Assembly: GCA_963836005.1 (NCBI GenBank) | Contig: CAWIHS010000001.1 | Location: 558,001 to 622,000 of the forward strand | Direction: 5' to 3' | Length of the DNA stretch: 64,000 nucleotides | Source: CAWIHS01 sp963836005 | GTDB lineage: Bacteria > Pseudomonadota > Gammaproteobacteria > GRL18 | Part shown: positions 33,762-43,379 of the stretch, piece after piece | How positions within the stretch are numbered: the stretch's first letter is position 1 | How the letters are laid out: each line of letters opens with the position of its first letter | Notes under the pieces: generated by a model | Databases searched by the model: none | Told to the model about the DNA's origin: nothing | Seen by the model: only the letters and a program-made list of their open reading frames with translations | Program-made: the position numbers and the translations under genes

Positions 33762-33928
33762 TAACTACTTAGTGTCCTTCCATAAATAGCCATCCTGACT
33801 ATATTATGGAAAACAAAAAAAAATGTAATTTTTCTTTTGCTGCATTTTCAATGATTTGTCATCATTAAAAATAGTAGCACATCCCTGTGCCGCAAGTGTC
33901 CATGAAAAAACGCATGGACACTACTTAG
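33762..33928 (+). repeat. MITE-like element, family 2, copy A
   Basis: It starts TAACTACTTAGTGTCC and ends GGACACTACTTAG. Internal landmarks shared by all copies are ATAGCCATCCTGACTATA, TTTTTCTTTTG, AATGATTTGTCATCATTAAA and TAGCACATCCCTGTGCCG. Its right end overlaps the left end of a family 1 element. No coding capacity. Confidence 0.75.
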
Positions 33929-34127
33929 CTTATCTCTATGATCGTGCTTGATATGAGGTATTTATTGACCCACATGGACAATTTCGGCTCCTGCCTCTCG
34001 CATGCATTTCCACCATCCTCGGCGGTCATGGGGAAAAGGCAGAATATGCAGGAGTAATTATCTGTCTTCCACAAACACCTGATATCAAACACTCAGTGTA
34101 ATCTCCTGGACACGCTGAGTAAGTTAC
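33920..34127 (+). repeat. MITE-like element, family 1, copy 3
   Basis: Left end ACTACTTAGCTTATCT, right end CACGCTGAGTAAGTTAC; the inner motifs CTTGATATGAGGTATTTATT and CACCTGATATCAAACACTC mark the subterminal repeats. The interior has GGCTCCTGCCTCTCGCATGC and GGCGGTCATGGGG, as in copies 1 and 5. It abuts the family 2 element on its left. Confidence 0.7.
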
Positions 34128-34140
34128 AAACAATCAGCAA

Positions 34141-34581
34141 TTATTGATCTTGCTGCATGGCATTTAATTTACTTTGGATGAGTTTTGGAACAAACCGTCG
34201 ATGCCGATAATGTTTGGGCATATGACTGAAAACAACTGAAATGATCAGGATAATGATGAGCAGTTCAAGACGTGCAGACCATAAAATTGGCACCAGGGCA
34301 AGCAGGATTAATTTCAGATAAATAACATAATTGCTGAGTTCAAATACAGCATAATTGAATTGATATAAATTCAACAGCAGCAACACTGCCCCGGTCAGGA
34401 GTGTTGCATATAACCAGGGCAGAATGGCCGTTTCAGGTTGGGTGAAAATATGCCCTCCCACAACTCCGCAAACGGACAGAATATGCAATGCTCTAAACAG
34501 ACTATTCCAGGAACGATAACCCGACAGAGGTTTTCTTGGAACTAAAAAATACTGTTTTAACAGCTGATCAAACAGCCCCAT
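34141..34581 (-). CDS. Four-helix membrane protein, unknown function
   Basis: A 146-residue hydrophobic protein with about four membrane helices (ALHILSVCGVVGGHIF, WLYATLLTGAVLLLLNL, YVIYLKLILLALVPILW, ELLIIILIISVVFSHM) and basic ends (PRKPLSGYRSW; KHYRHRRFVPK). The histidine in a helix (VCGVVGGHIF) could bind heme or metal, but this is speculative. No family recognised. It lies between repeats and a SoxH-like gene. Confidence 0.55.
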   Translation of the reverse strand: MGLFDQLLKQYFLVPRKPLSGYRSWNSLFRALHILSVCGVVGGHIFTQPETAILPWLYATLLTGAVLLLLNLYQFNYAVFELSNYVIYLKLILLALVPILWSARLELLIIILIISVVFSHMPKHYRHRRFVPKLIQSKLNAMQQDQ

Positions 34582-34869
34582 GCTATTGATATTCAGTAAT
34601 AGAGAGATTATTTTTCAATAATCGAGCTTCACATAAAGCGTATCGAGCGTTCAGAATGCTCCTCCAGTGAGTGATCCCGGTTTTTTTCAACATAGATAAG
34701 GCATTCTAGCATATCTTGATAAAGAGCCGATTTAGTTAACATGCTGAATGCTTTTTCTTACATTCAGCTAACAGCCATTTGCCCTTCCTGTGCACAGGAA
34801 AAAATATTTCAGACATAGCCATTAAAATTTCTCATTAGACTATGCTCGATTTTATATTTTTAAAATGCG

Positions 34870-35832
34870 TTAAAGATCGAGTTCTTCTATTTCAAGATAC
34901 ATTTTATTGATATGTTTACCAAAATTCTTATCAAAGCCTGACCAGTTTTTATATGCTTCGAATTGAGTGATGATCTTATCTTTAATCTCATAGTCCTGCA
35001 GGCCGTCATCAAAACCATTTCTGACATCGGTATTCAAGCTGACAAGATAATCCAGAAAGGGTTTGATAACTTTGTCTGCATCGCCTGAAGGACCATGTCC
35101 GGGGACATAGACTTTCATATTCAATGTTCTGGCATATTGCAGACTGTCAATATTACCGTGCATACTGGAACTCTCATCAAAACGTCCCAGACGATCTACG
35201 AAGCCATTATCACCCAGAAACAGAGTGCCGCTTTCAATATGCTCCAGCATAATATCCGTGTTGGTATGGGATGGCAAAATCGAATGAATGCGAAAATGCT
35301 GGCCGGCGATTTCAAACTCGTCACTTTGCTCAACAGCTAAAGTGGGTGCAACGATCACTGTACCCTGGCTCTGTCCTTTCGTAGAGCGATCCATTAATTC
35401 TATCCATTCCAGTCCCGCGGAAGAGTTCGCCTGTTGGATCATCTGCTCATGGGCATACATTTTAGCCGCTGGATAGGCTTCCTTAATCGCCTGATTGGCC
35501 AGCCAGTGATCGCCGTGAATATGGGTATCAAACACTGCAACGATGGGCAAGGGACTGATTTTAGCAATCTCCTGAAGCACCTCTTTGCCAACCGGATAGG
35601 TACCGCCCGGATCGACCACAATTATGCCCTTATCCGCCACGATAATACCCGGGTTATTCATAAACCCCTGATTGACCACATTGGGCTCCTCAAGAGGACC
35701 GTGCATCACATATACCCGCTCATTTACTTTTTCAAACTGAAATTTTCCCAGCGCTCCCAGTTCCCAGGCCGACACAGCAGCCGGCATTATCAAAATAATA
35801 AACAACACTCTTAACATCATAAAACCATTCAA
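34870..35832 (-). CDS. Periplasmic metallo-beta-lactamase-fold hydrolase (SoxH-like)
   Basis: A 320-residue protein with a signal peptide (MMLRVLFIILIMPAAVSA). The zinc motif FDTHIHGDHWLANQAI is followed by further ligand positions PSHTNTDIML and LGDNGFVDRL and the C-terminal YVPGHGPSG. The build resembles SoxH and quinoprotein-associated metallohydrolases found near sulfur-oxidation or PQQ genes. None of those genes is in the window, so the substrate is open. Upstream 34582-34869 holds nothing clear. Confidence 0.75.
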   Translation of the reverse strand: MNGFMMLRVLFIILIMPAAVSAWELGALGKFQFEKVNERVYVMHGPLEEPNVVNQGFMNNPGIIVADKGIIVVDPGGTYPVGKEVLQEIAKISPLPIVAVFDTHIHGDHWLANQAIKEAYPAAKMYAHEQMIQQANSSAGLEWIELMDRSTKGQSQGTVIVAPTLAVEQSDEFEIAGQHFRIHSILPSHTNTDIMLEHIESGTLFLGDNGFVDRLGRFDESSSMHGNIDSLQYARTLNMKVYVPGHGPSGDADKVIKPFLDYLVSLNTDVRNGFDDGLQDYEIKDKIITQFEAYKNWSGFDKNFGKHINKMYLEIEELDL

Positions 35833-36011
35833 TTTGATTGTTCTCCACTAAACAGGGCACATGCTGGCCCGTCGACATGAGTCTGGCCGGTAATGTATGT
35901 ACGGACAGCTCCCGTGGTTAAAGATACACGATTTGAGTAAAAAAACAATTTTCCAGCTTTCGCAATAGCCATTTTTATGCAAACTATGGGTGCACATTTT
36001 TCAAAATCGTG

Positions 36012-36180
36012 AGTATTATCGAGTAATTATTGATCTATATGCACAATTTTAGAACCTGCTTCTCGCATACATTTCTATCCTTCATGGAGGTTATGCGGGA
36101 AATGCCGGTTTTGCAGGAGCAATTATCACTCTGCAACAAACATCTGACGGTAATCCCTGCTGCAGGATCATTTGTGCTTG
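36012..36180. repeat. MITE-like element, family 1, copy 5 (degenerate)
   Basis: GTAATTATTGATCTATATGC, CTGCTTCTCGCATACATTTC and TTGCAGGAGCAATTATC match the interior of copy 3 at lower identity. The right inverted end is not recognisable. It fills part of the gap between the SoxH-like gene and selO; 35833-36011 otherwise shows nothing. Confidence 0.45.
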
Positions 36181-36259
36181 TTAGAGATACTTTTTAGTAT
36201 TTGCCAGATCGCCGGATTGCCACTATAATATTAACCAAGTATTTTAATAAAGTATTACT

Positions 36260-37804
36260 ATGAACCCGGCAAACAGACATGCTTTTAATCCAGAGTTTTC
36301 AAGTAAACTGAAGTTTACCAACCGCTTTCACCTGCTCCAGGATGAATTCTTCAGCTATCAGGCTCCTACTCCGGTGGAATCACCGGAACTGGTGCATATC
36401 AATCCTGCAGCGGCCAGCTTGCTGGATCTGGACATGGATGAACTTCAGCAGAATGAAATAAGCAGCAGGCAATTTCGTGATTTCGTAGCCGGTAACAGCG
36501 TGCTGGCTCAGTCTGAACCCGTAGCCGCTATTTATGCAGGCCACCAGTTTGGCCATTTTGTGCCTCAATTGGGCGACGGTCGGGCTTTGCTGCTGGGAGA
36601 AGTGATTAATAAGCAGCATCAACACTGGGAAATTCAGCTTAAAGGTTCCGGTATCACCCCCTATTCTCGGCAAGGAGATGGTCGTGCAGTGTTACGTTCG
36701 ACTATTCGGGAATACCTTTGCAGTGAGGCAATGCATGCTTTAGGTATCCCCACCACCCGTGCCCTGGCGATGGTTAACAGTGAGGAGGAAGTATACCGTG
36801 AACAACTGGAAAGCGGGGCAGTACTATTGCGCATGGCACCGTCCTTTATCCGTTTTGGCAGTTTCGAACTATTCGCCTCTCGGGGCCAGACTGAACAGGT
36901 CAAACAGCTGGCCGATTTTACTTTACAGCACTATTACCCTGATATTCTGGACAGCCCCAACCCTTATCAGGCATTGCTGCAGGAGGTTTCTCTGAGAACC
37001 GCGAAAACCATTGCCCAGTGGCAGGCTGTGGGATTTGCCCATGGGGTTATGAACACCGACAATATGTCCATATTGGGTTTGACAATGGATTATGGGCCAT
37101 TTGGTTTTCTCGACAACTACGACCGTGATTTTATCTGCAATCATTCTGATCATCAGGGCAGATACAGCTTTAAAAACCAGCCCACGATCGCTTTCTGGAA
37201 CCTGAGTTGCCTGGCCAATGCACTGCTGCCGCTGCTGAGTGTTGAAGAGGCTCATGCCGCACTGGAGGTCTTTGAGGCAACATTTTCATCACGTTATCTT
37301 GAATTAATGCAGCAAAAGCTGGGACTGTTCAATCCATCACTCGAATCAGCCGAAGAGCATAAAAAACTGGTACTTTCGTTAATGACTCTGCTGCATCAGA
37401 ATCATGTAGACTATACGATATTTTTCAGGCAGCTCTCAGAGCATCAACTTTTATTGCTGTCCGACTCGGGTAAGCCTCTATTTAAAGATAAGCTGCGGGA
37501 TATGTTTCTGGACAGAAAAGCTTTTGATGTCTGGTCAAGGGCTTATAAACAAGCTCTGGACAACCAGCCAGACCAGGCAATTCACAGAAAAAGGCAAATG
37601 AATCAGATCAATCCCAAATATGTGCTGCGCAACTATATGGCTCAAATAGCCATAGAAAAAGCCACTAACGAATCTGATTACAGTGAAATAGACAAACTGT
37701 TTAAGCTGTTGTCCAGACCCTGTGATGAACATCCTGACATGGAACATTATGCAGGCCTGCCGCCAGGCTGGGCAGAAAAAATCAGTGTCAGCTGTTCATC
37801 ATGA
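36260..37804 (+). CDS. selO: Protein adenylyltransferase SelO (YdiU)
   Basis: A 514-residue pseudokinase that transfers AMP to proteins, known in E. coli to affect the oxidative-stress response. Motifs: GHQFGHFVPQLGDGRALLLG, LKGSGITPYSRQGDGRAVLR (near 124-143), IREYLCSEAMHALGIPTTRA, AHGVMNTDNMSILG and TMDYGPFGFLDNYD. The C-terminal YVLRNYMAQIAIEKA and PGWAEKISVSCSS are typical; it ends without a selenocysteine, as in many bacteria. Length is close to normal. It is followed 32 bases later by a small CPXCG protein. Confidence 0.93.
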   Translation: MNPANRHAFNPEFSSKLKFTNRFHLLQDEFFSYQAPTPVESPELVHINPAAASLLDLDMDELQQNEISSRQFRDFVAGNSVLAQSEPVAAIYAGHQFGHFVPQLGDGRALLLGEVINKQHQHWEIQLKGSGITPYSRQGDGRAVLRSTIREYLCSEAMHALGIPTTRALAMVNSEEEVYREQLESGAVLLRMAPSFIRFGSFELFASRGQTEQVKQLADFTLQHYYPDILDSPNPYQALLQEVSLRTAKTIAQWQAVGFAHGVMNTDNMSILGLTMDYGPFGFLDNYDRDFICNHSDHQGRYSFKNQPTIAFWNLSCLANALLPLLSVEEAHAALEVFEATFSSRYLELMQQKLGLFNPSLESAEEHKKLVLSLMTLLHQNHVDYTIFFRQLSEHQLLLLSDSGKPLFKDKLRDMFLDRKAFDVWSRAYKQALDNQPDQAIHRKRQMNQINPKYVLRNYMAQIAIEKATNESDYSEIDKLFKLLSRPCDEHPDMEHYAGLPPGWAEKISVSCSS

Positions 37805-37836
37805 TTTTACCCTGCATCTGTTGATCTGCCAGAGAT

Positions 37837-38031
37837 ATGAGCATTTTAGATACAGTAACCGTCAGTTGTCCCTACTGCGGTGAAACTTTTGATACCCTTA
37901 CGGACACATCAGCCGGTGATCAAAACTATATTGAAGACTGCAGTGTCTGTTGCCAGCCTGTCAATTTTTACCTGACAGTAGATGAAAACGGTGAATTATC
38001 GTCTCTGGTTGTCAGCAGAGACGATGAATAA
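37837..38031 (+). CDS. CPXCG-motif cysteine-rich protein
   Basis: A 64-residue protein with two cysteine pairs (SCPYCGE near 11; DCSVCCQP near 40) that should bind one zinc, ending in an acidic tail (VVSRDDE). It fits the small CPXCG family, whose role is unknown. It trails selO on the same strand. Confidence 0.7.
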   Translation: MSILDTVTVSCPYCGETFDTLTDTSAGDQNYIEDCSVCCQPVNFYLTVDENGELSSLVVSRDDE

Positions 38032-38064
38032 AGCCCCGTTCTCCTGTCACTGAGACTTTCAGCG

Positions 38065-38100
38065 CACAACGCTATCATTACTAGTAATAATAGCGTTGTG
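38065..38100. terminator. Long bidirectional hairpin between converging genes
   Basis: CACAACGCTAT and ATAGCGTTGTG form an 11-bp stem whose loop contains the palindrome ATTACTAGTAAT. The stop codon of the minus-strand gene (38081-38083) lies inside it. It sits 33 bases past the small CPXCG gene, so it can end both transcripts. Confidence 0.5.
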
Positions 38101-40078
38101 GAGGGTATTTAACAGGTGCTGTATTATAGTCAGACCGGTAATAATTTGCAGGAGCAAAGGATTTATTAGCTGGATAATAGTTTCCATTTACAGCTGGAGG
38201 CTTAGTGGCTGGAAAATTTTCTGATCTGTAATTTTCGCCTTGTGACGGTTGAGCAGGATAAGTGGTCTGCGAACTGTTAAAAGGCAAAGCCTGATAATTA
38301 CCGCCTCGTTTGTTATAAGGCGTGGGCTGATAGCGGCTTCCCGGTTGATTGTACGGATTCATCTGTTGCTTATAAGCACCGCCCGGTCCAGTATTGTATG
38401 GGATCGCCTGAGAAGAACCGTCTGGTTTATTAAACGGCATCGACTGATAATTTCTGCCCGATTTATTATAGGGCATCATGGGATGGGCAGCGCCGGTTTT
38501 ATTAGCAGGCATCACCTGATAGCTGCCCGCAGGTCTATTATAAGGCATGGGTTGATAAGGCCTGCTGTTGTGAGGTCTAGCCATTAAACCCGGATTGGTG
38601 TATGGCTTGATATAGGGTCGATAAGGCAGCCTCCATTGATTAAGCGGAGCAGACCCCGGTGCATGCGGAGGTTGAACAATACCAGCATCGGGGTAGATCA
38701 GTTGTTTGTTATCTGTTTGTGCAGCAGTTTTAACCTGACTCATATCCTCAGCTATTGCAGTATCCGCCATTGAATCCTCTTGTACATAACACTTTGTAAT
38801 ACTGCCATCTGCATTAATCTTTGTAATACTACCATCGGCATTAATATTGGTGATATAAGTTCCCTGCCGTTTTAAAATCTCCTGCTTTTCGTGCGCACTC
38901 GTTGCAGCATCAGCTTCGGAAAAACTTTTTGAGCTTATGCTCACACAATCAGAATCTTTGATGTAATCCAGCGAGATTGCTGCACCCTGACCGATAACAT
39001 CCGATTCTATAAATTCAACCTCCGTATTATCTGGGATGCCAAATTCAATTGGTGGTGGTCTGGTTTTATTATCCTGGGCTGCATTGTAATTGTTCGGATA
39101 GACCAGTTGCTGATCATTTATTTTTTTCTCTGCCGGAACGTTAAGTGCTTGATCTATTTCTGCAAAACTTCGTGATGATAAAACATTGTCCGTTTCTTTA
39201 ATGCTATTAATAGCTTGATTTGATACAGCCGCTGCTTCGCTAACCTTTTGCAGTTCAGAGGTATCTTTAATTTCAGATGCAGCAACTGTTTCTTCTGATT
39301 CAGCTCCAATTGGAGTTTCAGCCTCTGCATTAACTTCACCACCGGAAGCTTGTTTTTCAGTCTGTTTATCATCAGCTGACAGGGTTTCAAATTTCTCAGC
39401 GGCCGCTTCAGCAGCTTGAATATCAGTCAGATAGGCGGACGGCTGCACTGCACTTTCCTGACCTGCAAGAAGCTTTTGTTCTTTTGCCTGAGTGACTACT
39501 CCATTTATCTCAGCAAAACTTCGCGATGATAAAACAGCATCAGTGATTTCATTTTTTACAGCACTGCCAGTATCAGGATTAACAGCACTTCCATTTTCAG
39601 CTTCCTCATTATCAGACGCAAGTGCCCTACCCTCGACAGCAACAAACTCGGCAGCAACTGTTTCGGCGGCTGATCCTATCACCAGGGGCACGGGAACAGA
39701 ATCTATTGCTGGTGTTTTTATTGACTCGTTATTTGCTGACTCTATGTTAATAGATATTGCTTGTGTGGATTTTGACTCTGTAAAGGCGGTGTCTGCAGAA
39801 TCCCTGGTTATGGATGCTTTATTCTCGCCAGATCCAGCAACAGCAACCTGTGCAAACTGGGGTTGACGACTATTGATGACATCAAGTTGCTGAGAATCAG
39901 ACATCAGCGAAAGGGTCGTTTCTACCGGTTTCTTTTTGTCAGATCCACTATGAAAAACACCCTGATAAATAATATACCCAGGAACAAGCAATATCACCAG
40001 ATACGACAGAAAAAGATAAAATCTGGAAATGGATGCCCCCTTCTTGTGACCTTGCTGTTGATCTTCACTATGACTCAT
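38081..40078 (-). CDS. Single-pass membrane protein with repeats and a Pro/Tyr/Asn-rich tail
   Basis: A 665-residue protein anchored by one N-terminal helix (FYLFLSYLVILLVPGYIIY, near 20-40) with the rest probably outside the cytosol. Residues 60-420 are acidic and Ala/Glu-rich and repeat LSSRSFAEI three times (VLSSRSFAEINGV, VLSSRSFAEIDQA, ISSKSFSEADAA). INADGSITK occurs in tandem. The last 200 residues repeat a PYNKPGG-x-YQxMP unit about eight times and end in RYYY. No enzyme domain is seen. It resembles a disordered surface or scaffold protein; function unknown. Confidence 0.6.
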   Translation of the reverse strand: MSHSEDQQQGHKKGASISRFYLFLSYLVILLVPGYIIYQGVFHSGSDKKKPVETTLSLMSDSQQLDVINSRQPQFAQVAVAGSGENKASITRDSADTAFTESKSTQAISINIESANNESIKTPAIDSVPVPLVIGSAAETVAAEFVAVEGRALASDNEEAENGSAVNPDTGSAVKNEITDAVLSSRSFAEINGVVTQAKEQKLLAGQESAVQPSAYLTDIQAAEAAAEKFETLSADDKQTEKQASGGEVNAEAETPIGAESEETVAASEIKDTSELQKVSEAAAVSNQAINSIKETDNVLSSRSFAEIDQALNVPAEKKINDQQLVYPNNYNAAQDNKTRPPPIEFGIPDNTEVEFIESDVIGQGAAISLDYIKDSDCVSISSKSFSEADAATSAHEKQEILKRQGTYITNINADGSITKINADGSITKCYVQEDSMADTAIAEDMSQVKTAAQTDNKQLIYPDAGIVQPPHAPGSAPLNQWRLPYRPYIKPYTNPGLMARPHNSRPYQPMPYNRPAGSYQVMPANKTGAAHPMMPYNKSGRNYQSMPFNKPDGSSQAIPYNTGPGGAYKQQMNPYNQPGSRYQPTPYNKRGGNYQALPFNSSQTTYPAQPSQGENYRSENFPATKPPAVNGNYYPANKSFAPANYYRSDYNTAPVKYPPQRYYY

Positions 40079-40370
40079 ACCATTGCTCCACTTTAAGACT
40101 TTGCATTTGATCCCTTATTGCATTAATACGAAACAGCATCGATCATTTTACATGCACCACGTATCAAAAATATGATTCTATACTCTAAAAATTATAAAAT
40201 CAAAATAGCCATACTGAATAGCAATTTTCCACACATTATAAAATATCAGGTCAAAATTTGCTGTAGTAGCAACATTATCCAGCTTTTGGCAAACTGAAGC
40301 TAAAAGCGGTGTCTTTATTTAGCTGACTTTTGACCTGTATCTTTAACTTCCCGTGAAGCCTTAGAACTTT

Positions 40371-40484
40371 TTAATAATAGCCAGCCCCATATCGCATCGG
40401 GAAAAAAATTCCCGAGGCTGAAAGCTGTTTCGCTTTTTCCTCCGCAGAATGATTAAACTTAATATAAACCGCAGGGTCAAACAT
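40371..40484 (-). CDS. Short unrecognised open frame in the 653-base gap before msrAB
   Basis: It encodes 37 residues, MFDPAVYIKFNHSAEEKAKQ then LSASGIFFPMRYGAGYY. A second frame over the same DNA gives a 49-residue hydrophobic start. Neither is supported by a site for ribosomes. It may be the surviving end of a lost gene. The rest of 40079-40731 shows no feature beyond AT-rich promoter-like DNA in the last 100 bases. Confidence 0.2.
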   Translation of the reverse strand: MFDPAVYIKFNHSAEEKAKQLSASGIFFPMRYGAGYY

Positions 40485-40731
40485 ATTATTGACAAAATAC
40501 ACTTGTTCATATTATTGCGTTCCTGATTTCTTTTTAAGCGCTGCGCGGCCCTTTCCTGTCGGAGAGGGAAGATTGGGATAAAATTGTGATATTTATGTGA
40601 ACACAAATCTGTAGTATCAAGTTAACTGCATAACCTACAATTCTGAATTAACCAGTTAATCCTGCTGCGTGTGTCCGCTGCAATTGATTAATCAGGATAT
40701 TTTACTACAAGCTATCATTTAGGATCCTAAT

Positions 40732-41970
40732 ATGAAAAACAACACTAAAACGATACTGATTGCGGGGATTTTTATCATACTGACACTATTGGTAGTCGCC
40801 GCTGAAAGCGTTTTTTCCCGGCAGTCAGCCGGTCAGGCAGAAGCGACGGCCCATGCTCATGACATGGAGTTGGATAACCGCGCCACAGATGGAACTAAAA
40901 AAGCCTATTTCGCCGGGGGCTGTTTCTGGTGTATTGAATACAATTTTGAACATATTAACGGGGTTATTGAAGCTAATTCCGGCTATAGTGGCGGGCATAT
41001 AAAAAACCCTACCTATCGTCAAGTTTCCCGCGGCTATACGGGTCATGTGGAGGCTGTTGAAGTTATTTATGATCCCGATAAATTGACTTATGATCAATTA
41101 CTGAAAGTTCTCTGGCATTCGATTAACCCCACCGATAAAGGCGGTTCCTTCTACGACCGAGGCAAACAATATCGTTCCGTTATTTTCTACACCAATGAGC
41201 AGGAAAAGCAGATCGCGCAACAGGCCATTAAAAATTTACAGGCTTCTGGACGCTATAACAAACCTATCGTTACCGAAGTTCTCCCATTTAAGAAATTTTA
41301 CCCAGCGGAGGAAAAACATCAGGATTATTACCTGAAAAATCCTTTGCGTTATTATTTTTATCGCTATCGTTCCGGCAGAGATAGATATATTGAATCAATC
41401 TGGGGCAAAAATTGGCAACAAAACCTGCAAAAGAGTTTACAGGCGGAATCCATGCACAACTCAACTATGAGAAAAAATACTATGACATCAACCACAAATC
41501 CATCCACAAGCAGCTCTTCTCAAAGCAAAACCTACCAGAAACCCGATGCTCAGGAGCTTAAAAAACGCTTGACTGATTTACAGTATAGAGTCACCCAGAA
41601 AGAAGGTACAGAACGGGCCTTTCAAAATGAATACTGGGATAACAAGAAAGACGGAATCTATGTAGATATAGTTTCCGGGGAACCACTTTTTAGTTCCGCT
41701 GAAAAATATGACTCAGGTACTGGCTGGCCCAGTTTTTACCAACCGATTGAAGGTACTGAGATTGTTGAAAAAACGGATCGGCATCTATTCACCACCCGCA
41801 CTGAAGTTCGCAGCCAATATGGCGATTCACATTTAGGCCATGTTTTTCCGGACGGCCCTGCCCCAACGGGCCTGAGGTACTGCATAAACTCTGCATCATT
41901 AAAGTTTATCCCCAAAGAAGAATTGGTTGAGCAGGGGTACGAGGAATACACAAAGTTATTCAATAAATAA
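40732..41970 (+). CDS. msrAB: Membrane-anchored peptide methionine sulfoxide reductase MsrA-MsrB fusion
   Basis: A 412-residue repair enzyme for oxidised methionine. An N-terminal anchor or signal (LIAGIFIILTLLVVAAESVF) places it in the periplasm. MsrA (about 58-225) has the catalytic GGCFWCIEYNF (Cys near 64) and SGYSGG. A Ser/Thr-rich linker follows. MsrB (about 275-410) has SGTGWPSFYQPI, DSHLGHVFPDGP and the catalytic RYCINSASLKF. The zinc CxxC pairs of many MsrB proteins are absent (GIYVDIVSGEPLF), as in the Neisseria PilB type. Both domains look active; both face oxidants outside the cytosol. Confidence 0.92.
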   Translation: MKNNTKTILIAGIFIILTLLVVAAESVFSRQSAGQAEATAHAHDMELDNRATDGTKKAYFAGGCFWCIEYNFEHINGVIEANSGYSGGHIKNPTYRQVSRGYTGHVEAVEVIYDPDKLTYDQLLKVLWHSINPTDKGGSFYDRGKQYRSVIFYTNEQEKQIAQQAIKNLQASGRYNKPIVTEVLPFKKFYPAEEKHQDYYLKNPLRYYFYRYRSGRDRYIESIWGKNWQQNLQKSLQAESMHNSTMRKNTMTSTTNPSTSSSSQSKTYQKPDAQELKKRLTDLQYRVTQKEGTERAFQNEYWDNKKDGIYVDIVSGEPLFSSAEKYDSGTGWPSFYQPIEGTEIVEKTDRHLFTTRTEVRSQYGDSHLGHVFPDGPAPTGLRYCINSASLKFIPKEELVEQGYEEYTKLFNK

Positions 41971-42142
41971 TGCTATCCAGGCGTACCTATAAAATCGTGC
42001 TTGCTGTCAATGTAATTGATTAAGATAACCTGAACGCTGTTTCTTTTACAGAGCTCAGGTGAAGTTAGGCTGAGCAATTTAAGCGCAAAATATGGATTTT
42101 GATGAGTCAAACAACTCTATTTTTGGCCTGTGTTTGCAGCCT

Positions 42143-43231
42143 TTAGGGATTTTGACAGGATTTTCCGGGCAGGATCCTGATAAAACGTTTGACGAGCAGT
42201 TGAGAATTAAGACCTTGCCCATCTATAACGGGGCGCTGAACAATGGCGCCTTCAATATGGATCTTCAGTGTTTCACCGGGCCGAACAACAGACTTTAAAT
42301 AAGCCGCTTCAAGCGCAGCATGATCAGCCTCAAAAACAACAGGGAGTTTGATACTCGTCAGGCACTCCTGGAATAATGCGGCATCGGCCATATACTGATA
42401 CATACCCTGCAGTAATAATTCAGGTTCTAATGTCTTCGCTGTTTTGGATGTTTCCAACCTGTAATTCAAACTGGAATTAATTGTCCCCCCGTTAAGTGCC
42501 CGTTTTTCTATTGTATTGGAATCAATGATTGAAAACAAAAGCGGGGCTTCATCTCCACCAGTAAGAACAAGCTGCCTGTTTTCAGGATTAATATGCCAGC
42601 GGCCAATATCATCTGATGGATTAAGTTCCTGCTTACCTTCTTTGAAACACTTGCGGCGTAAGAAATAAGTCTGATTGGGTAACAGATCCAGCTGATACTG
42701 GCCGTGACAATTTGCACCCGGTAACAGCCCCAGGAAATGCAGCGGTAAGTCAGTGAATGGAGCCACACTGCGCGGCTGTTTCTTAGTCTGTTGAGTTTTT
42801 TGTGGTGCACGACGGATCATCTTCATTGATAATGAAACGTCATCCTGAACATTATCTGTTAATACTGGATGGATCGTATCGGTAATAAACATCAGTTTGC
42901 CATCGACCATGATTCTGCCGCGCACATTATAACGGTGGCCTGGTTTAATCTCATCAGAGTTGTAACTGATATTGAAGGCAATGGGCACCTGTCCTGCCGG
43001 TTCAACAGTTACACGGCCTAATACCGGTGCTTTTACATCCATCCTGGAAACATCTTCCAGCACAGCTTCAAAAACAGCATTAGGCGGTAAAACAATACGT
43101 TCTTTATAAAAAGCCTGTCCTGTGATCATGTTTTCCCCGGCTGTTGCTGGAAAGGATAGCAAAACTGAAAACAACCCGAATATTACAGTCTTCAGAGTTC
43201 CTGAGATATTAATCATAGGCAAAATTTTCAC
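42143..43231 (-). CDS. Secreted YbaY/NlpE-like envelope protein
   Basis: A 362-residue exported protein (signal VIFGLFSVLLSFPATAG). Residues about 35-130 match the YbaY-type beta domain: ITGQAFYKERIVLPPNAVFE, and GQVPIAFNISYNSDEIKPGH. Residues about 165-260 resemble NlpE: LPLHFLGLLPGANCHGQYQL then DLLPNQTYFLRRKCF. The C-terminal third has a META-like LPVVFEADHAALEAAYLK. There is no lipobox Cys at the cleavage site. NlpE-like proteins take part in envelope-stress sensing; the role here is an inference. Confidence 0.65.
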   Translation of the reverse strand: MKILPMINISGTLKTVIFGLFSVLLSFPATAGENMITGQAFYKERIVLPPNAVFEAVLEDVSRMDVKAPVLGRVTVEPAGQVPIAFNISYNSDEIKPGHRYNVRGRIMVDGKLMFITDTIHPVLTDNVQDDVSLSMKMIRRAPQKTQQTKKQPRSVAPFTDLPLHFLGLLPGANCHGQYQLDLLPNQTYFLRRKCFKEGKQELNPSDDIGRWHINPENRQLVLTGGDEAPLLFSIIDSNTIEKRALNGGTINSSLNYRLETSKTAKTLEPELLLQGMYQYMADAALFQECLTSIKLPVVFEADHAALEAAYLKSVVRPGETLKIHIEGAIVQRPVIDGQGLNSQLLVKRFIRILPGKSCQNP

Positions 43232-43379
43232 TCTCCGAAAAAATAAGTTTATATTTGAAAGTAATTCTTCGCAATGAAATGATTAGCCGCTTAAAAATGA
43301 GCTTATCAATGTAATTCTTACATGTTAAACTGATCTTCCAATATTAATTTCAACTTTACAATAGAATATATTATCCAAC

